Positions 8,730 to 21,148 of a DNA stretch of 64,000 nucleotides are shown here, piece by piece. Numbering within the stretch: position 1 is the stretch's first letter; every line of letters begins with the position of its first letter. The translations under genes and the position numbers were made by a program. Below the pieces are notes generated by a model. That model was given only the letters and a program-made list of their open reading frames with translations, searched no databases and was not told the origin of the DNA. This DNA is from Muricea muricata (taxonomy: Eukaryota; Cnidaria; Anthozoa; Malacalcyonacea; Plexauridae), in contig OY979717.1 of the NCBI GenBank assembly GCA_963855995.1, positions 7,861,290 through 7,925,289 of the forward strand, given 5' to 3'.

Positions 8730-9244
8730 AACGGTGCCAATCAAGCCGATGGGTACTCTAATAAAACGTACCAAACAACGATAATTTAAAAAATTTTTGA
8801 CCAAAAAGTCAATGCTATTGTCCTGTGTGACAGAGAAAAACAAGACAGTTAAAATATGACAGTATTCCGCTATCAATCGCGTAAAGAACACTATGGGAAG
8901 AAAAAGGTAATGAAGAATAAATTTATTCTAGTCTTCAATGCTGAACAAGATCATCCTACTTTTCTCTTGCCGAAAAATAGATTTAACCATCAATGGAATT
9001 TTCCATCCACATCAATGAAAGTAATTTCTCAGCATTAACAAAGCGTTTTTAAACATAGACGTTAATTTTTACGACGTTTAAAATCTCGCCACGTGGGACA
9101 CAAACCATTAACCCTGAGATTAAGATTCTTAAGTTCTACTGCCTGAGTTATCCGGCAACGGTGCCCACTTCGGGAATCAGTACTTAAGTAATTCGTCCTA
9201 AACAACAGTAATATAAAAAAATCTAAGGAAAACGTAGATGTTGA

Positions 9245-9317
9245 TGCCCTGTGTGAGGGTCGAACTCACGACCTTTAGATTATGAGACTAACGCGCTACC
9301 TACTGCGCTAACAGGGC
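9245..9317 (-). tRNA. tRNA-Met-CAT: tRNA-Met(CAT), unit 11
   Basis: Consensus body; the trailing CCA is TCA here. Confidence 0.93.
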
Positions 9318-9507
9318 TACTTGCACAAAGGTTAGTGTAAAAAAATCTATTTTTTTTATCAAAGACTGAAGGCTAGCATACTCATTTTGTCTTATCAAAA
9401 ATTAGTTTCAATGATCACCTGAAATTTCTTCCATATGGATAATAATAATTTGCCAATATCAACAATAAACATTTGAACAGACACGTTTATCCTACCATGT
9501 TGCAAAT

Positions 9508-9580
9508 CGCCCAACCTGGGGCTCGAACCCACGACCCTGATATTAAGAGTCTCATGCTCTACCGACTGAGCTAGCCGGGC
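9508..9580 (-). tRNA. tRNA-Lys-CTT: tRNA-Lys(CTT), variant, unit 12
   Basis: C40 is A (anticodon-stem mismatch) and one change at the T-stem/acceptor boundary (ccaacctgg). No nearby T4. Twin of 12898. Confidence 0.65.
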
Positions 9581-10095
9581 AACGGTGCCCATCAAGGCGA
9601 TGGGTACTCTAATCAAACGTCACAAACAACGATAATTTACAAAATATTTAACAAAAAAATAAATGTTGGTGTGCTGTGTTACAAAGAAAAACAAGACATT
9701 TAAATTATGACATTATTCCGCTATCAATCGCGTTAAAACAACTATGGCCTCAAAAAGGTAATGCAGATTAAATTTATTCTTGTCTTCAATGTTGAAACAG
9801 ATCATCCTACTTTTTTCTTGCCGAAAATTAGATTTAACTATCAATGGAATTTTCCATCCACATCAATGAAAGTAATTTCTCAGCATTAACAAAGCGTTTT
9901 TAAACATAGACGTTAATTTTTACGACGTTGAAAATCTCGCCACGTGGGACACAAACCATTAACCCTGAGATTAAGATTCTTAAGTTCTACTGCCTGAGTT
10001 ATCCGGCAACGGTGCCCACTTCGGCGACCAGTACTTAAGTAATTCGTCCTAAACAACAGTAATCTAAAAAAATCTAAGGAAAACGTAGATGTTGG

Positions 10096-10168
10096 TGCCC
10101 TGTGTGAGGGTCGAACTCACGACCTTTAGATTATGAGACTAACGCGCTACCTACTGCGCTAACAGGGC
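10096..10168 (-). tRNA. tRNA-Met-CAT: tRNA-Met(CAT), unit 12
   Basis: Consensus body with encoded CCA. Confidence 0.94.
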
Positions 10169-10357
10169 TACTGGCACAAAGGTTAGTGTAGAAAAATCTA
10201 TTTTTTTATCAAAGACTGAAGGCTAGCATACTAATTTTGTCTTATCAAAAATTAGTTTCAATGATCACCTGAAATTTCTTCCATATGGATCATAATATTT
10301 TGCCAATATCAACAAAAAATATTTGAACAGACACGTTTATCCTACCATGTTGCAAAT

Positions 10358-10421
10358 CGCCGAACGTGGGGCTCTTATTAAGATTAAGAGTCTCATGCTC
10401 TACCGACTGAGCTAGCCGGGC
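10358..10421 (-). pseudogene. T-arm-less tRNA-Lys, unit 13
   Basis: 64 bp. The T-arm is replaced by a short AT-rich run (cttattaag), removing the B box. D-arm, anticodon CTT and most of the acceptor remain. Founder-type copy of a seven-member family. Confidence 0.85.
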
Positions 10422-10935
10422 AACGGTGCCCATCAAGGCGATGGGTACTCTAATAAAACGTATTAAACAACGATAATTTAAAAAATTTTTGACCAAAAAG
10501 TCAATGCTGGTGTCCTGTGTGACAGAGAAAAACAAGACAGTTAAAATATGACAGTATTCCGCTATTAATCGCGTAAAGAACACTATCGGAAGAAAAAGGT
10601 AATGCAGAATAAATTTATTCTAGTCTTCAATGCTGAACAAGATCATCCTACTTTTCTCTTGCCGAAAATTAGATTTAACCATCAATGGAATTTTCCATCC
10701 ACATCAATGAAAGTAATTTCTCAGCATTAAAAAAGCGTTTTTAAACATAGACGTTAATTTTTACGACGTTGAAAATCTCGCCACGTGGGACACAAACCAT
10801 TAACCTGAGATTAAGATTCTTAAGTTCTACTGCCTGAGTTATCCGGCAACGGTGCCCAGTTCGGCGATCAGTACTTAAGTAATTCGTCCTAAACAACAGT
10901 AATCTAAAAAAATCTAAGGAAAACGTAGATGTTGG

Positions 10936-11008
10936 TGCCCTGTGTGAGGGTCGAATTCACGACCTTTAGACTATGAGACTAACGCGCTACCTACTGCGCT
11001 AACAGGGC
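10936..11008 (-). tRNA. tRNA-Met-CAT: tRNA-Met(CAT), variant, unit 13
   Basis: A38 is G and the T-stem has an A53:C61 mismatch (gaattcacg). Same variant at 14325 and 25283. Confidence 0.65.
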
Positions 11009-11195
11009 TACTTGCACAAAGGTTAGTGTAGAAAAATCTATTTTTTTATCAAAGACTGAAGGCTAGAATACTAATTTTGTCTTATCAAAAACTAGTTTCA
11101 ATGATCACCTAAAATTCTTCCATATGGATCATAACATTTTGCCCATGTCAAAAAAAAAATTTAAACAGAGACGTTCATCCTACCATGTTGCAAAT

Positions 11196-11268
11196 CGCCC
11201 AACGTGGGGCTCGAACCCACGACCCTGAGATTAAGAGTCTCATGCTCTACCGACTGAGCTAGCCGGGC
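11196..11268 (-). tRNA. tRNA-Lys-CTT: tRNA-Lys(CTT), unit 14
   Basis: Consensus body; long T-run class terminator. Confidence 0.95.
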
Positions 11269-11786
11269 AACGGTGGCCATCAAGGCGATGGGTACTCTAA
11301 TAAAACGTCACAAACAACGATAATTTACAAAATATTTAACAAAAAAATAAATGTTGGTGTGCTGTGTTACAAAGAAAAACAAGACATTTAAATTATGATA
11401 GTATTCCGCTATCATACGCGCTAAAACAACTATGAGCACACAAAGGTAATGCAGAAATAATTTATTCTAGTCTTCAATGTTGAACAAGATCATCCAACTT
11501 TTCTCTTGCCGAAAATTAGATTTAACCATCAATGGAATTTTTCATCCACATCAATGAAAGTAATTTTTCAGCATTAACAAAGCGTTTTTAAACATAGACG
11601 TTAATTTTTACGACGTTGAAAATCTCGCCACGTTTGACACAAACCATTAACCCTGAGATTAAGATTCTTAAGTTCTACTGCCTGAGTTATCCGGCAACGG
11701 TGCCCACTTCGGCGACCAGTACTTAAGTAATTCGTCGTCCTAAACAACAGTAATCTAAAAAAATCTAAGGAAAACGTAGATGTTGG

Positions 11787-11859
11787 TGCCCTGTGTGAGG
11801 GTCGAACTCACGACCTTTAGGTTATGAGACTAACGCGCTACCTACTGCGCTAACAGGGC
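11787..11859 (-). tRNA. tRNA-Met-CAT: tRNA-Met(CAT), unit 14
   Basis: Single change: U39 is C. Confidence 0.88.
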
Positions 11860-12047
11860 TACTGGCACAAAGGTTAGTGTAGAAAAATCTATTTTTTTAT
11901 CAAAGACTGAAGCTAGCATACTAAGTTTGTCTTATCAAAAATTAGTTTCAATGATCACTTGAAATTTCTTCAATATGGATCATAATATTTTTCCAATATC
12001 AACAAAAAATATTCGAACAGACACGTTTATCCTACCATGTTGCAAAT

Positions 12048-12120
12048 CGCCCAACGTGGGGCTCGAACCCACGACCCTGAGATTAAGAGTCTCATGCTCT
12101 ACCGACTGAGCTAGCCATGC
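12048..12120 (-). tRNA. tRNA-Lys-CTT: tRNA-Lys(CTT), acceptor variant, unit 15
   Basis: GCATGGC acceptor; twin of 8657 at +3391. Confidence 0.7.
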
Positions 12121-12635
12121 AACGGTGCCAATCAAGCCGATGGGTACTCTAATAAAACGTACCAAACAACGATAATTTAAAAAATTTTTGACCAAAAAGT
12201 CAATGCTATTGTCCTGTGTGACAGAGAAAAACAAGACAGTTAAAATATGACAGTATTCCGCTATCAATCGCGTAAAGAACACTATGGGAAGAAAAAGGTA
12301 ATGCAGAATAAATTTATTCTAGTCTTCAATGCTGAACAAGATCATCCTACTTTTCTCTTGCCGAAAAATAGATTTAACCATCAATGGAATTTTCCATCCA
12401 CATCAATGAAAGTAATTTCTCAGCATTAACAAAGCGTTTTTAAACATAGACGTTAATTTTTACGACGTTTAAAATCTCGCCACGTGGGACACAAACCATT
12501 AACCCTGAGATTAAGATTCTTAAGTTCTACTGCCTGAGTTATCCGGCAACGGTGCCCACTTCGGGAATCAGTACTTAAGTAATTCGTCCTAAACAACAGT
12601 AATATAAAAAAATCTAAGGAAAACGTAGATGTTGG

Positions 12636-12708
12636 TGCCCTGTGTGAGGGTCGAACTCACGACCTTTAGATTATGAGACTAACGCGCTACCTATTGCGCT
12701 AACAGGGC
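12636..12708 (-). tRNA. tRNA-Met-CAT: tRNA-Met(CAT), unit 15
   Basis: Single D-loop change (G15 to A). Confidence 0.9.
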
Positions 12709-12897
12709 TACTTGCACAAAGGTTAGTGTAAAAAAATCTATTTTTTTATCAAAGACTGAAGGCTAGCATACTCATTTTGTCTTATCAAAAATTAGTTTCA
12801 ATGATCACCTGAAATTTCTTCCATATGGATAATAATAATTTGCCAATATCAACAATAAACATTTGAACAGACACGTTTATCCTACCATGTTGCAAAT

Positions 12898-12970
12898 CGC
12901 CCAACGTGGGGCTCGAACCCACGACCCTGATATTAAGAGTCTCATGCTCTACCGACTGAGCTAGCCGGGC
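12898..12970 (-). tRNA. tRNA-Lys-CTT: tRNA-Lys(CTT), variant, unit 16
   Basis: Only the C40 to A anticodon-stem mismatch. Twin of 9508. Confidence 0.7.
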
Positions 12971-13485
12971 AACGGTGCTCATCAAGGCGATGGGTACTCT
13001 AATCAAACGTCACAAACAACGATAATTTACAAAATATTTAACAAAAAAATAAATGTTGGTGTGCTGTGTTACAAAGAAAAACAAGACATTTAAATTATGA
13101 CATTATTCCGCTATCAATCGCGTTAAAACAACTATGGCCACAAAAAGGTAATGCAGATTAAATTTATTCTTGTCTTCAATGTTGAACAAGATCATCCTAC
13201 TTTTTTCTTGCCGAAAATTAGATTTAACCATCAATGGAATTTTCCATCCACATCAATGAAAGTAATTTCTCAGCATTAACAAAGCGTTTTTAAACATAGA
13301 CGTTAATTTTTACGACGTTGAAAATCTCGCCACGTGGGACACAAACCATTAACGCTGAGATTAAGATTCTTAAGTTCTACTGCCTGAGTTATGCGGCAAC
13401 GGTGCCCACTTCGGCGACCAGTACTTAAGTAACTCGTCCTAAACAACAGTAATCTAAAAAAATCTAAGGAAAACGTAGATGTTGG

Positions 13486-13558
13486 TGCCCTGTGTGAGGG
13501 TCGAACTCACGACCTTTAGATTATGAGACTAACGCGCTACCTACTGCGCTAACAGGGC
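13486..13558 (-). tRNA. tRNA-Met-CAT: tRNA-Met(CAT), unit 16
   Basis: Consensus body with encoded CCA. Confidence 0.94.
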
Positions 13559-13747
13559 TACTGGCACAAAGGTTAGTGTAGAAAAATCTATTTTTTTATC
13601 AAAGACTGAAGGCTAGCATACTAATTTTGTCTTATCAAAAATTAATTTCAATGATCACCTGAAATTTCTTCCATATGGATCATAATATTTTGCCAATATC
13701 AACAAAAAATATTTGAACAGACACGTTTATCCTACCATGTTGCAAAT

Positions 13748-13811
13748 CGCCCAACGTGGGGCTCTTATTAAGATTGAGAGTCTCATGCTCTACCGACTGA
13801 GCTAGCCGGGC
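13748..13811 (-). pseudogene. T-arm-less tRNA-Lys relic, unit 17
   Basis: 64 bp, T-arm replaced as in unit 13. In addition the anticodon reads CTC (from attgagag). Confidence 0.85.
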
Positions 13812-14324
13812 AACGGTGCCCATCAAGGTGATGGGTACTCTAATAAAACGTACCAAACAACGATAATTTACAAAATTTTTGACCAAAAAGTCAATGCTGG
13901 TGTCCTTTGTGACAGAGAAAAACAAGACAGTTAAAATATGACAGTATTCCGCTATCAATCGCGTAAAGAACACTATGGGAAGAAAAAGGTAATGCAGAAT
14001 AAATTTATTCTAGTCTTCAATGCTGAACAAGATCATCCTACTTTTCTCTTGCCGAAAATTAGATTTAACCATCAATGGAATTTTCCATCCACATCAATGA
14101 AAGTAATTTCTCAGCATTAACAAAGCGTTTTTAAACATAGACGTTAATTTTTACGACGTTGAAAATCTCGCCACGTGGACACAAACCATTAACCTGAGAT
14201 TAAGATTCTTAAGTTCTACTGCCTGAGTTATCCGGCAACGGTGCCCAGTTCGGCGATCAGTACTTAAGTAATTCGTCCTAAACAACAGTAATATAAAAAA
14301 ATCTAAGGAAAACGTAGATGTTGG

Positions 14325-14397
14325 TGCCCTGTGTGAGGGTCGAATTCACGACCTTTAGACTATGAGACTAACGCGCTACCTACTGCGCTAACAGGGC
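14325..14397 (-). tRNA. tRNA-Met-CAT: tRNA-Met(CAT), variant, unit 17
   Basis: A38G and A53:C61 mismatch; twin of 10936 (+3389) and 25283 (+10958). Confidence 0.65.
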
Positions 14398-14587
14398 TAC
14401 TTGCACAAGGGTTAGTGTAGAAAAATCTATTTTTTTTATCAAAGACTGAAGGCTAGCATACTCATTTTGTCTTATCAAAAAATTGTTTCAATGATCACCT
14501 GAAATTTCTTCCATATGGATAAAAATAATTTGCCAATATCAACACTAAATATTTGAACAGACACGTTTATTCTACCATGTTGCAAAT

Positions 14588-14660
14588 CGCCCAACGTGGG
14601 GCTCGAACCCACGACCCTGAGATTAAGAGTCTCATGCTCTACCGACTGAGCTAGCCGGGC
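14588..14660 (-). tRNA. tRNA-Lys-CTT: tRNA-Lys(CTT), unit 18
   Basis: Consensus body; no T4 nearby (aacactaaat class). Confidence 0.94.
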
Positions 14661-15175
14661 AACGGTGCCCGTCAAGGCGATAGGTACTCTAATAAAACAT
14701 CACAAACAACGATAATTTAAAAAATATTAAACAAAAAAGTAAATGTTGGTGTCGTGTGTGACAGAGAAAAACAAGACATTTAAATTATGATAGTATTCCG
14801 CTATCATACGCGCTAAAACAACTATGAGCACACAAAGGTAATGCAGAATAAATTTATTCTAGTCTTCAATGTTGAAGGAGATCATCCAACTTTTCTCTTG
14901 CCTAAAATTAGATTTAACCATCAATGGAATTTTCCATCCACATGAATGAAAGTAATTTCTCAGCATTAACAAAGCGTTTTTAAACATAGACGTTAATTTT
15001 TACGAGGTTGAAAATCTCGCCACGTGGGACACAAACCATTAACCCTGAGATTAAGATTCTTAAGTTCTACTGCCTGAGTTATCCGGCAACGGTGCCCAGT
15101 TCGGCGATCAGTATTTAAGTAATTCGTCCTAAACAACAGTAATCTAAAAAAATCTAAGGAAAACGTACATGTTGG

Positions 15176-15248
15176 TGCCCTGTGTGAGGGTCGAACTCAC
15201 GACCTATAGATTATGAGACTAACGCGCTACCTACTGCGCTAACAGGGT
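15176..15248 (-). tRNA. tRNA-Met-CAT: tRNA-Met(CAT), weakened, unit 18
   Basis: G1 is A (A1:C72 mismatch) and A43 is T (loss of pair 27:43). Same at 17695 and 23595. Confidence 0.55.
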
Positions 15249-15436
15249 TACTGGCACAAAGGTTAGTGTAGAAAAATCTATTTTTTTATCAAAGACTGAA
15301 GCTAGCATACTAAGTTTGTCTTATCAAAAATTAGTTTCAATGATCACCTGAAATTTCTTCCATATGGATCATAATATTTTTCCAATATCAACAAAAAATA
15401 TTTGAACAGACACGTTTATCCTACCATGTTGCAAAT

Positions 15437-15509
15437 CGCCCAACGTGGGGCTCGAACCCACGACCCTGAGATTAAGAATCTCATGCTCTACCGACTGAGC
15501 TAGCCGGGC
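15437..15509 (-). tRNA. tRNA-Lys-CTT: tRNA-Lys(CTT), unit 19
   Basis: Only C32 to U in the anticodon loop, a tolerated position. T6 class. Confidence 0.9.
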
Positions 15510-16024
15510 AACGGTGCCCATCAAGGCGATGGGTACTCTAATAAAACGTACCAAACAACGATAATTTACAAAATTTTTGACCAAAAAGTCAATGCTGGTG
15601 TCCTGTGTGACAGAGAAAAACAAGACAGTTAAAATATGACAGTATTCCGCTATCAATCGCGTAAAGAACACTATGGGAAGAAAAAGGTAATGCAGAATAA
15701 ATTTATTCTAGTCTTCAATGCTGAACAAGATCATCCTACTTTTCTCTTGCCGAAAATTAGATTTAACCATCAATGGAATTTTCCATCCACATCAATGAAA
15801 GTAATTTCTCAGCATTAACAAAGCGCTTTTAAACATAGACGTTAATTTTTACGACGTTGAAAATCTTGCCACGTGGGACACAAACCAACAACCCTGAGAT
15901 TAAGATTCTTAAGTTCTACTGCCTGAGTTATCGGGCAACGGTGCCCAGTTCGGCGATCAGTACTTAAGTAATTCGTGCTAAACAACAGTAATCTAAAAAA
16001 ATCTAAGGAAAACGTAGATGTTGG

Positions 16025-16097
16025 TGCCGTGTGTTAGGGTCGAAATCACGACCTTTAGATTATGAGACAAACGCGCTACCTACTGCGCTAAAAGGAC
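16025..16097 (-). pseudogene. tRNA-Met relic, unit 19
   Basis: Changes in both acceptor strands (GTCCTTT against ACACGGC), T-stem, T-loop edge and anticodon stem. CAT kept. Twin of 21925. Confidence 0.8.
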
Positions 16098-16286
16098 TAC
16101 TGCCACAAAGGTTAGGTTAGAAAAATCTATTTTTTTTATCAAAGACTGAAGGCTAGAATACTAATTTTGTCTTATCAAAAACTAGTTTCAATGATCATCT
16201 AAAATTCTTCCATATGGATCACAACATTTTGCCCATGTCAAAAAAAAATATTTAAACAGAGACGTTCATCCTACCATGTTGCAAAT

Positions 16287-16359
16287 CGCCCAACGTGGGG
16301 CTCGAACCCACGACCCTGAGATTAAGAGTCTGATGCTCTACCGACTGAGCTAGCCGGGC
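16287..16359 (-). tRNA. tRNA-Lys-CTT: tRNA-Lys(CTT), variant, unit 20
   Basis: G28 is C, making a C28:C42 mismatch in the anticodon stem; otherwise consensus. Long T-run class. Twin of 22187. Confidence 0.75.
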
Positions 16360-16873
16360 AACGGAGCCCATCAAGGCGATGGGTACTCTAATAAAACGTC
16401 ACAAACAACGATAATTTACAAAATATTTAACAAAAAAATAAATGTTGGTGTGCTGTGTTACAAAGAAAAACAAGACATTTAAATTATGACATTATTCCGC
16501 TATCAATCGCGTTAAAACAACTATGGCCACAAAAAGGTAATGCAGATTAAATTTATTCTTGTCTTCAATGTTGAACAAGATCATCCTACTTTTTTCTTGC
16601 CGAAAATTAGATTTAACCATCAATGGAATTTTCCATCCACATCAATGAAAGTAATTTCTCAGCATTAACAAAGCGTTTTTAAACATAGACGTTAATTTTT
16701 ACGACGTTGAAAATCTCGCCACGTGGGACACAAACCATTAACCTGAGATTAAGATTCTTAAGTTCTACTGCCTGAGTTATCCGGCAACGGTGCCCACTTC
16801 GGCGATCAGTACTTAAGTAATTCGTCCTAAACAACAGTAATCTAAAAAAATCTAAGGAAAACGTTGATGTTGG

Positions 16874-16946
16874 TGCCCTGTAAGAGGGTCGAACTCACGA
16901 CCTTTAGATTATGAGACTAACGCGCTACCTACTGCGCTAACAGGGC
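16874..16946 (-). tRNA. tRNA-Met-CAT: tRNA-Met(CAT), weakened, unit 20
   Basis: T-stem 3' strand reads CTCTT, giving two mismatches. The 5' flank is missing about 35 bp (gggctacaggggctatcaaag). Twin of 22774. Confidence 0.55.
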
Positions 16947-17106
16947 TACAGGGGCTATCAAAGACTGAAGGCTAGAATACTCATTTTGTCTTATCAAAAA
17001 TTAGTTTCAATGATGACCTGAAATTTCTTCCATATGGATAATAATAATTTGCCAATATCAACAATAAATATTTGAACAGACACGTTTATCCTACCATGGT
17101 TCAAAT

Positions 17107-17179
17107 CGCCCAACGTGGGGCTCGAACCCACGACCCTGAGATTAAGAGTCTCATGCTCTACCGACTGACCTAGCCGGGC
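17107..17179 (-). tRNA. tRNA-Lys-CTT: tRNA-Lys(CTT), variant, unit 21
   Basis: One D-stem mismatch (C11 to G). No nearby T4. Twin of 23007. Confidence 0.7.
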
Positions 17180-17694
17180 AACGGTGCCCATCAAGGCGAT
17201 AGGTACTCTAATAAAACATCACAAACAACGATAATTTAAAAAATATCAAACAAAAAAGTAAATGTTGGTGTCGTGTGTGACAGAGAAAAACAAGACATTT
17301 AAATTATGATAGTATTCCGCTATCATACGCGCTAAAACAACTATGAGCACACAAAGGTAATGCAGAATAAATTTATTCTAGTCTTCAATGTTGAAGGAGA
17401 TCATCCAACTTTTCTCTTGCCTAAAATTAGATTTAACCATCAATGGAATTTTCCATCCACATGAATGAAAGTAATTTCTCAGCATTAACAAAGCGTTTTT
17501 AAACATAGACGTTAATTTTTACGAGGTTGAAAATCTCGCCACGTGGGACACAAACCATTAACCCTGAGATTAAGATTCTTAAGTTCTACTGCCTGAGTTA
17601 TCCGGCAACGGTGCCCAGTTCGGCGATCAGTATTTAAGTAATTCGTCCTAAACAACAGTAATCTAAAAAAATCTAAGGAAAACGTACATGTTGG

Positions 17695-17767
17695 TGCCCT
17701 GTGTGAGGGTCGAACTCACGACCTATAGATTATGAGACTAACGCGCTACCTACTGCGCTAACAGGGT
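17695..17767 (-). tRNA. tRNA-Met-CAT: tRNA-Met(CAT), weakened, unit 21
   Basis: A1:C72 and 27:43 mismatches, as at 15176. Confidence 0.55.
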
Positions 17768-17955
17768 TACTGGCACAAAGGTTAGTGTAGAAAAATCTAT
17801 TTTTTTATCAAAGACTGAAGCTAGCATACTAAGTTTGTCTTATCAAAAATTAGTTTCAATGATCACCTGAAATTTCTTCCATATGGATCATAATATTTTT
17901 CCAATATCAACAAAAAATATTTGAACAGACACGTTTATCCTACCATGTTGCAAAT

Positions 17956-18028
17956 CGCCCAACGTGGGGCTCGAACCCACGACCCTGAGATTAAGAATCT
18001 CATGCTCTACCGACTGAGCTAGCCGGGC
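17956..18028 (-). tRNA. tRNA-Lys-CTT: tRNA-Lys(CTT), unit 22
   Basis: C32U only. Twin of 23856. Confidence 0.9.
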
Positions 18029-18543
18029 AACGGTGCCCATCAAGGCGATGGGTACTCTAATAAAACGTACCAAACAACGATAATTTACAAAATTTTTGAC
18101 CAAAAAGTCAATGCTGGTGTCCTGTGTGACAGAGAAAAACAAGACAGTTAAAATATGACAGTATTCCGCTATCAATCGCGTAAAGAACACTATGGGAAGA
18201 AAAAGGTAATGCAGAATAAATTTATTCTAGTCTTCAATGCTGAACAAGATCATCCTACTTTTCTCTTGCCAAAAATTAGATTTAACCATCAATGGAATTT
18301 TCCATCCACATCAATGAAAGTAATTTCTCAGCATTAACAAAGCGCTTTTAAACATAGACGTTAATTTTTACGACGTTGAAAATCTCGCCACGTGGGACAC
18401 AAACCAACAACCCTGAGATTAAGATTCTTAAGTTCTACTGCCTGAGTTATCGGGCAACGGTGCCCAGTTCGGCGATCAGTACTTAAGTAATTCGTGCTAA
18501 ACAACAGTGATCTACAAAAATCTAAGGAAAACGTAGATGTTGG

Positions 18544-18616
18544 TGCCCTGTGTGAGGGTCGAACTCACGACCTTTAGATTATGAGACTAACGCGCTACCT
18601 ACTGCGCTAACAGGGC
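18544..18616 (-). tRNA. tRNA-Met-CAT: tRNA-Met(CAT), unit 22
   Basis: Consensus body with encoded CCA. Twin of 24444. Confidence 0.94.
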
Positions 18617-18805
18617 TACTGGCACAAAGGTTAGTGTAGAAAAATCTATTTTTTTATCAAAGACTGAAGGCTAGCATACTAATTTTGTCTTATCAAAAAT
18701 TAATTTCAATGATCACCTGAAATTTCTTCCATATGGATCATAATATTTTGCCAATATCAACAAAAAATATTTGAACAGACACGTTTATCCTACCATGTTG
18801 CAAAT

Positions 18806-18869
18806 CGCCCAACGTGGGGCTCTTATTAAGATTGAGAGTCTCATGCTCTACCGACTGAGCTAGCCGGGC
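18806..18869 (-). pseudogene. T-arm-less tRNA-Lys relic, unit 23
   Basis: 64 bp; anticodon reads CTC as at 13748. Twin of 24706. Confidence 0.85.
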
Positions 18870-19384
18870 AACGGTGCCCATCAAGGCGATGGGTACTCTA
18901 AGAAAACGTACCAAACAACGATAATTTCAAAAAATATTTAACAAAAAAGTAAATAATGGTGTGCTGTGTTAACAAGAAAAACAAGACATTTAAATTATGA
19001 CAGTATTCCGCTATCAATCGCGTTAAAACAACTATGGCCACAAAAAGGTAATGCAGAATAAATTTATTCTTGTCTTCAATGTTGAACAAGATCATCCTAC
19101 TTTTTTCTTGCCGAAAATTAGATTTAACCATCAATGGAATTTTCCATCCACATCAATGAAAGTAATTTCTCAGCATTAACAAAGCGTTTTTAAACATAGA
19201 CGTTAATTTTTACGAGGTTGAAAATCTCGCCACGTGGGACACAAACCATTAACCTGAGATTAAGATTCTTAAGTTCTACTGCCTGAGTTATCCGGCAACA
19301 ATGCCCACTTCGGCGATCAGTACTTAAGTAATTCGTCCTAAACAACAGTAATCTAAAAAAATCTAAGGAAAACGTAGATGTTGG

Positions 19385-19457
19385 TGCCCTGTGTGAGGGT
19401 CGAACTCACGACCTTTAGATTATGAGACTAACGCGCTACCTACTGCGCTAACAGGGC
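19385..19457 (-). tRNA. tRNA-Met-CAT: tRNA-Met(CAT), unit 23
   Basis: Consensus body with encoded CCA. Twin of 28683. Confidence 0.94.
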
Positions 19458-19647
19458 TACTTGCACAAGGGTTAGTGTAGAAAAATCTATTTTTTTTATC
19501 AAAGACTGAAGGCTAGCATACTCATTTTGTCTTATCAAAAATTAGTTTCAATGATCACCTGAAATTTCTTTTATATGGATAAAAATAATTTGCCAATAAC
19601 AACAATAAATATTTGAACAGACACGTTTATCCTACCATGTTGCAAAT

Positions 19648-19720
19648 CGCCCAACGTGGGGCTCGAACCCACGACCCTGAGATTAAGAGTCTCATGCTCT
19701 ACCGACTGAGCTAGCCGGGC
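19648..19720 (-). tRNA. tRNA-Lys-CTT: tRNA-Lys(CTT), unit 24
   Basis: Consensus body; no T4 nearby. Twin of 28946. Confidence 0.95.
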
Positions 19721-20233
19721 AACGGTGCCCATCAAGGCGATAGGTACTCTAATAAAACATCACAAACAACGATAATTTAAAAAATATTAAACAAAAAAGT
19801 AAATGTTGGTGTCGTGTGTGAGAGAAAAACAAGACATTTAAATTATGATAGTATTCCGCTATCATACGCGCTAAAACAACTATGAGCACACAAAGGTAAT
19901 GCAGAATAAATTTATTCTAGTCTTCAATGCTGAACAAGATCATCCTATTTTTCTCTTGCCGAAAATTAGATTTAACCATCAATGGAATTTTCCATCCACA
20001 TCAATGAAAGTAATTTCTCAGCATTAACAAAGCGCTTTTAAACATAGACGTTAATTTTTACGACGTTGAAAATCTCGCCACGTGGGACACAAACCAACAA
20101 CCCTGAGATTAAGATTCTTAAGTTCTACTGCCTGAGTCATCCGGCAACGGCGCCCACTTCGGCGACCAGTACTTAAGTAATTCGTCCTAAACAACAGTAA
20201 TCTAAAAAAATCTAAGGAAAACGTAGATGTTGG

Positions 20234-20306
20234 TGCCCTGTGTGAGGGTCAAACTCACGACCTTTAGATTATGAGACTAACGCGCTACCTACTGCGCTAA
20301 CAGGGC
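20234..20306 (-). tRNA. tRNA-Met-CAT: tRNA-Met(CAT), T-loop variant, unit 24
   Basis: C56 is T (loop TTTGACC), which breaks the B box and the G19-C56 tertiary pair. Confidence 0.6.
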
Positions 20307-20496
20307 TACTGGCACAAAGGTTAGTGTAGAAAAATCTATTTTTTTTATCAAAGACTGAAGGCTAGCATACTCATTTTGTCTTATCAAAAATTAGTTTCAA
20401 TGATCACCTGAAATTTCTTCCATATGGATCATAATATTTTGCCAATATCAACAAAAAATATTTTAACAGACACGTTTATCCTACCATGTTGCAAAT

Positions 20497-20560
20497 CGCC
20501 CAACGTTGGTCTCTTATTAAGATTAAGAGTCTCATGCTCTACCGACTGAGCTAGCCGGGC
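20497..20560 (-). pseudogene. T-arm-less tRNA-Lys relic, unit 25
   Basis: 64 bp; anticodon CTT. Further changes in the 3' part (acgttggtctc). Twin of 29795. Confidence 0.85.
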
Positions 20561-21075
20561 AACGGTGCCCATCAAGGCGATGGGTACTCTAATAAAACGT
20601 ACCAAACAACGATAATTTACAAAATTTTTGACCAAAAAGTCAATGCTGGTGTCCTGTGTGACAGAGAAAAACAAGACAGTTAAAATATGACAGTATTCCG
20701 CTATCAATAGCGTAAAGAACACTATGGGAAGAAAAAGGTAATGCAGAATAAATTTATTCTAGTCTTCAATGCTGAACAAGATCATCCTACTTTTCTCTTG
20801 CCGAAAATTAGATTTAACCATCAATGGAATTTTCCATCCACATCAATGAAAGTAATTTCTCAGCATTAACAAAGCGCTTTTAAACATAGACGTTAATTTT
20901 TACGACGTTGAAAATCTCGCCACGTGGGACACAAACCAACAACCCTGAGATTAAGATTCTTAAGTTCTACTGCCTGAGTTATCCGGCAACGGTGCCCACT
21001 TCGGCGATCAGTACTTAAGTAATTCGTCGTAAACAACATTAATCTACAAAAATCTAAGGAAAACGTAGATGTTAG

Positions 21076-21148
21076 TGTTCTGTGTGAGGGTCGAACTCAC
21101 GACCTATAGATTATGAGACTAACGCGCTACCTACTGCGCTAACAGGGT
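21076..21148 (-). pseudogene. tRNA-Met relic, unit 25
   Basis: The acceptor is lost on both sides (ACCCTGT against ACAGAAC) and pair 27:43 is gone. Same at 29532 and 30374. Confidence 0.75.

Larger units (their letters stand above)
8190..14440. repeat. Higher-order repeat: 4 units, about 3390 bp, two copies
   Basis: Lys 8657/12048, Lys 9508/12898, T-arm-less Lys 10358/13748 and Met 10936/14325 keep the same private variants, as does a tcgtcgtcc duplication near 8341 and 11730. Confidence 0.85.
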
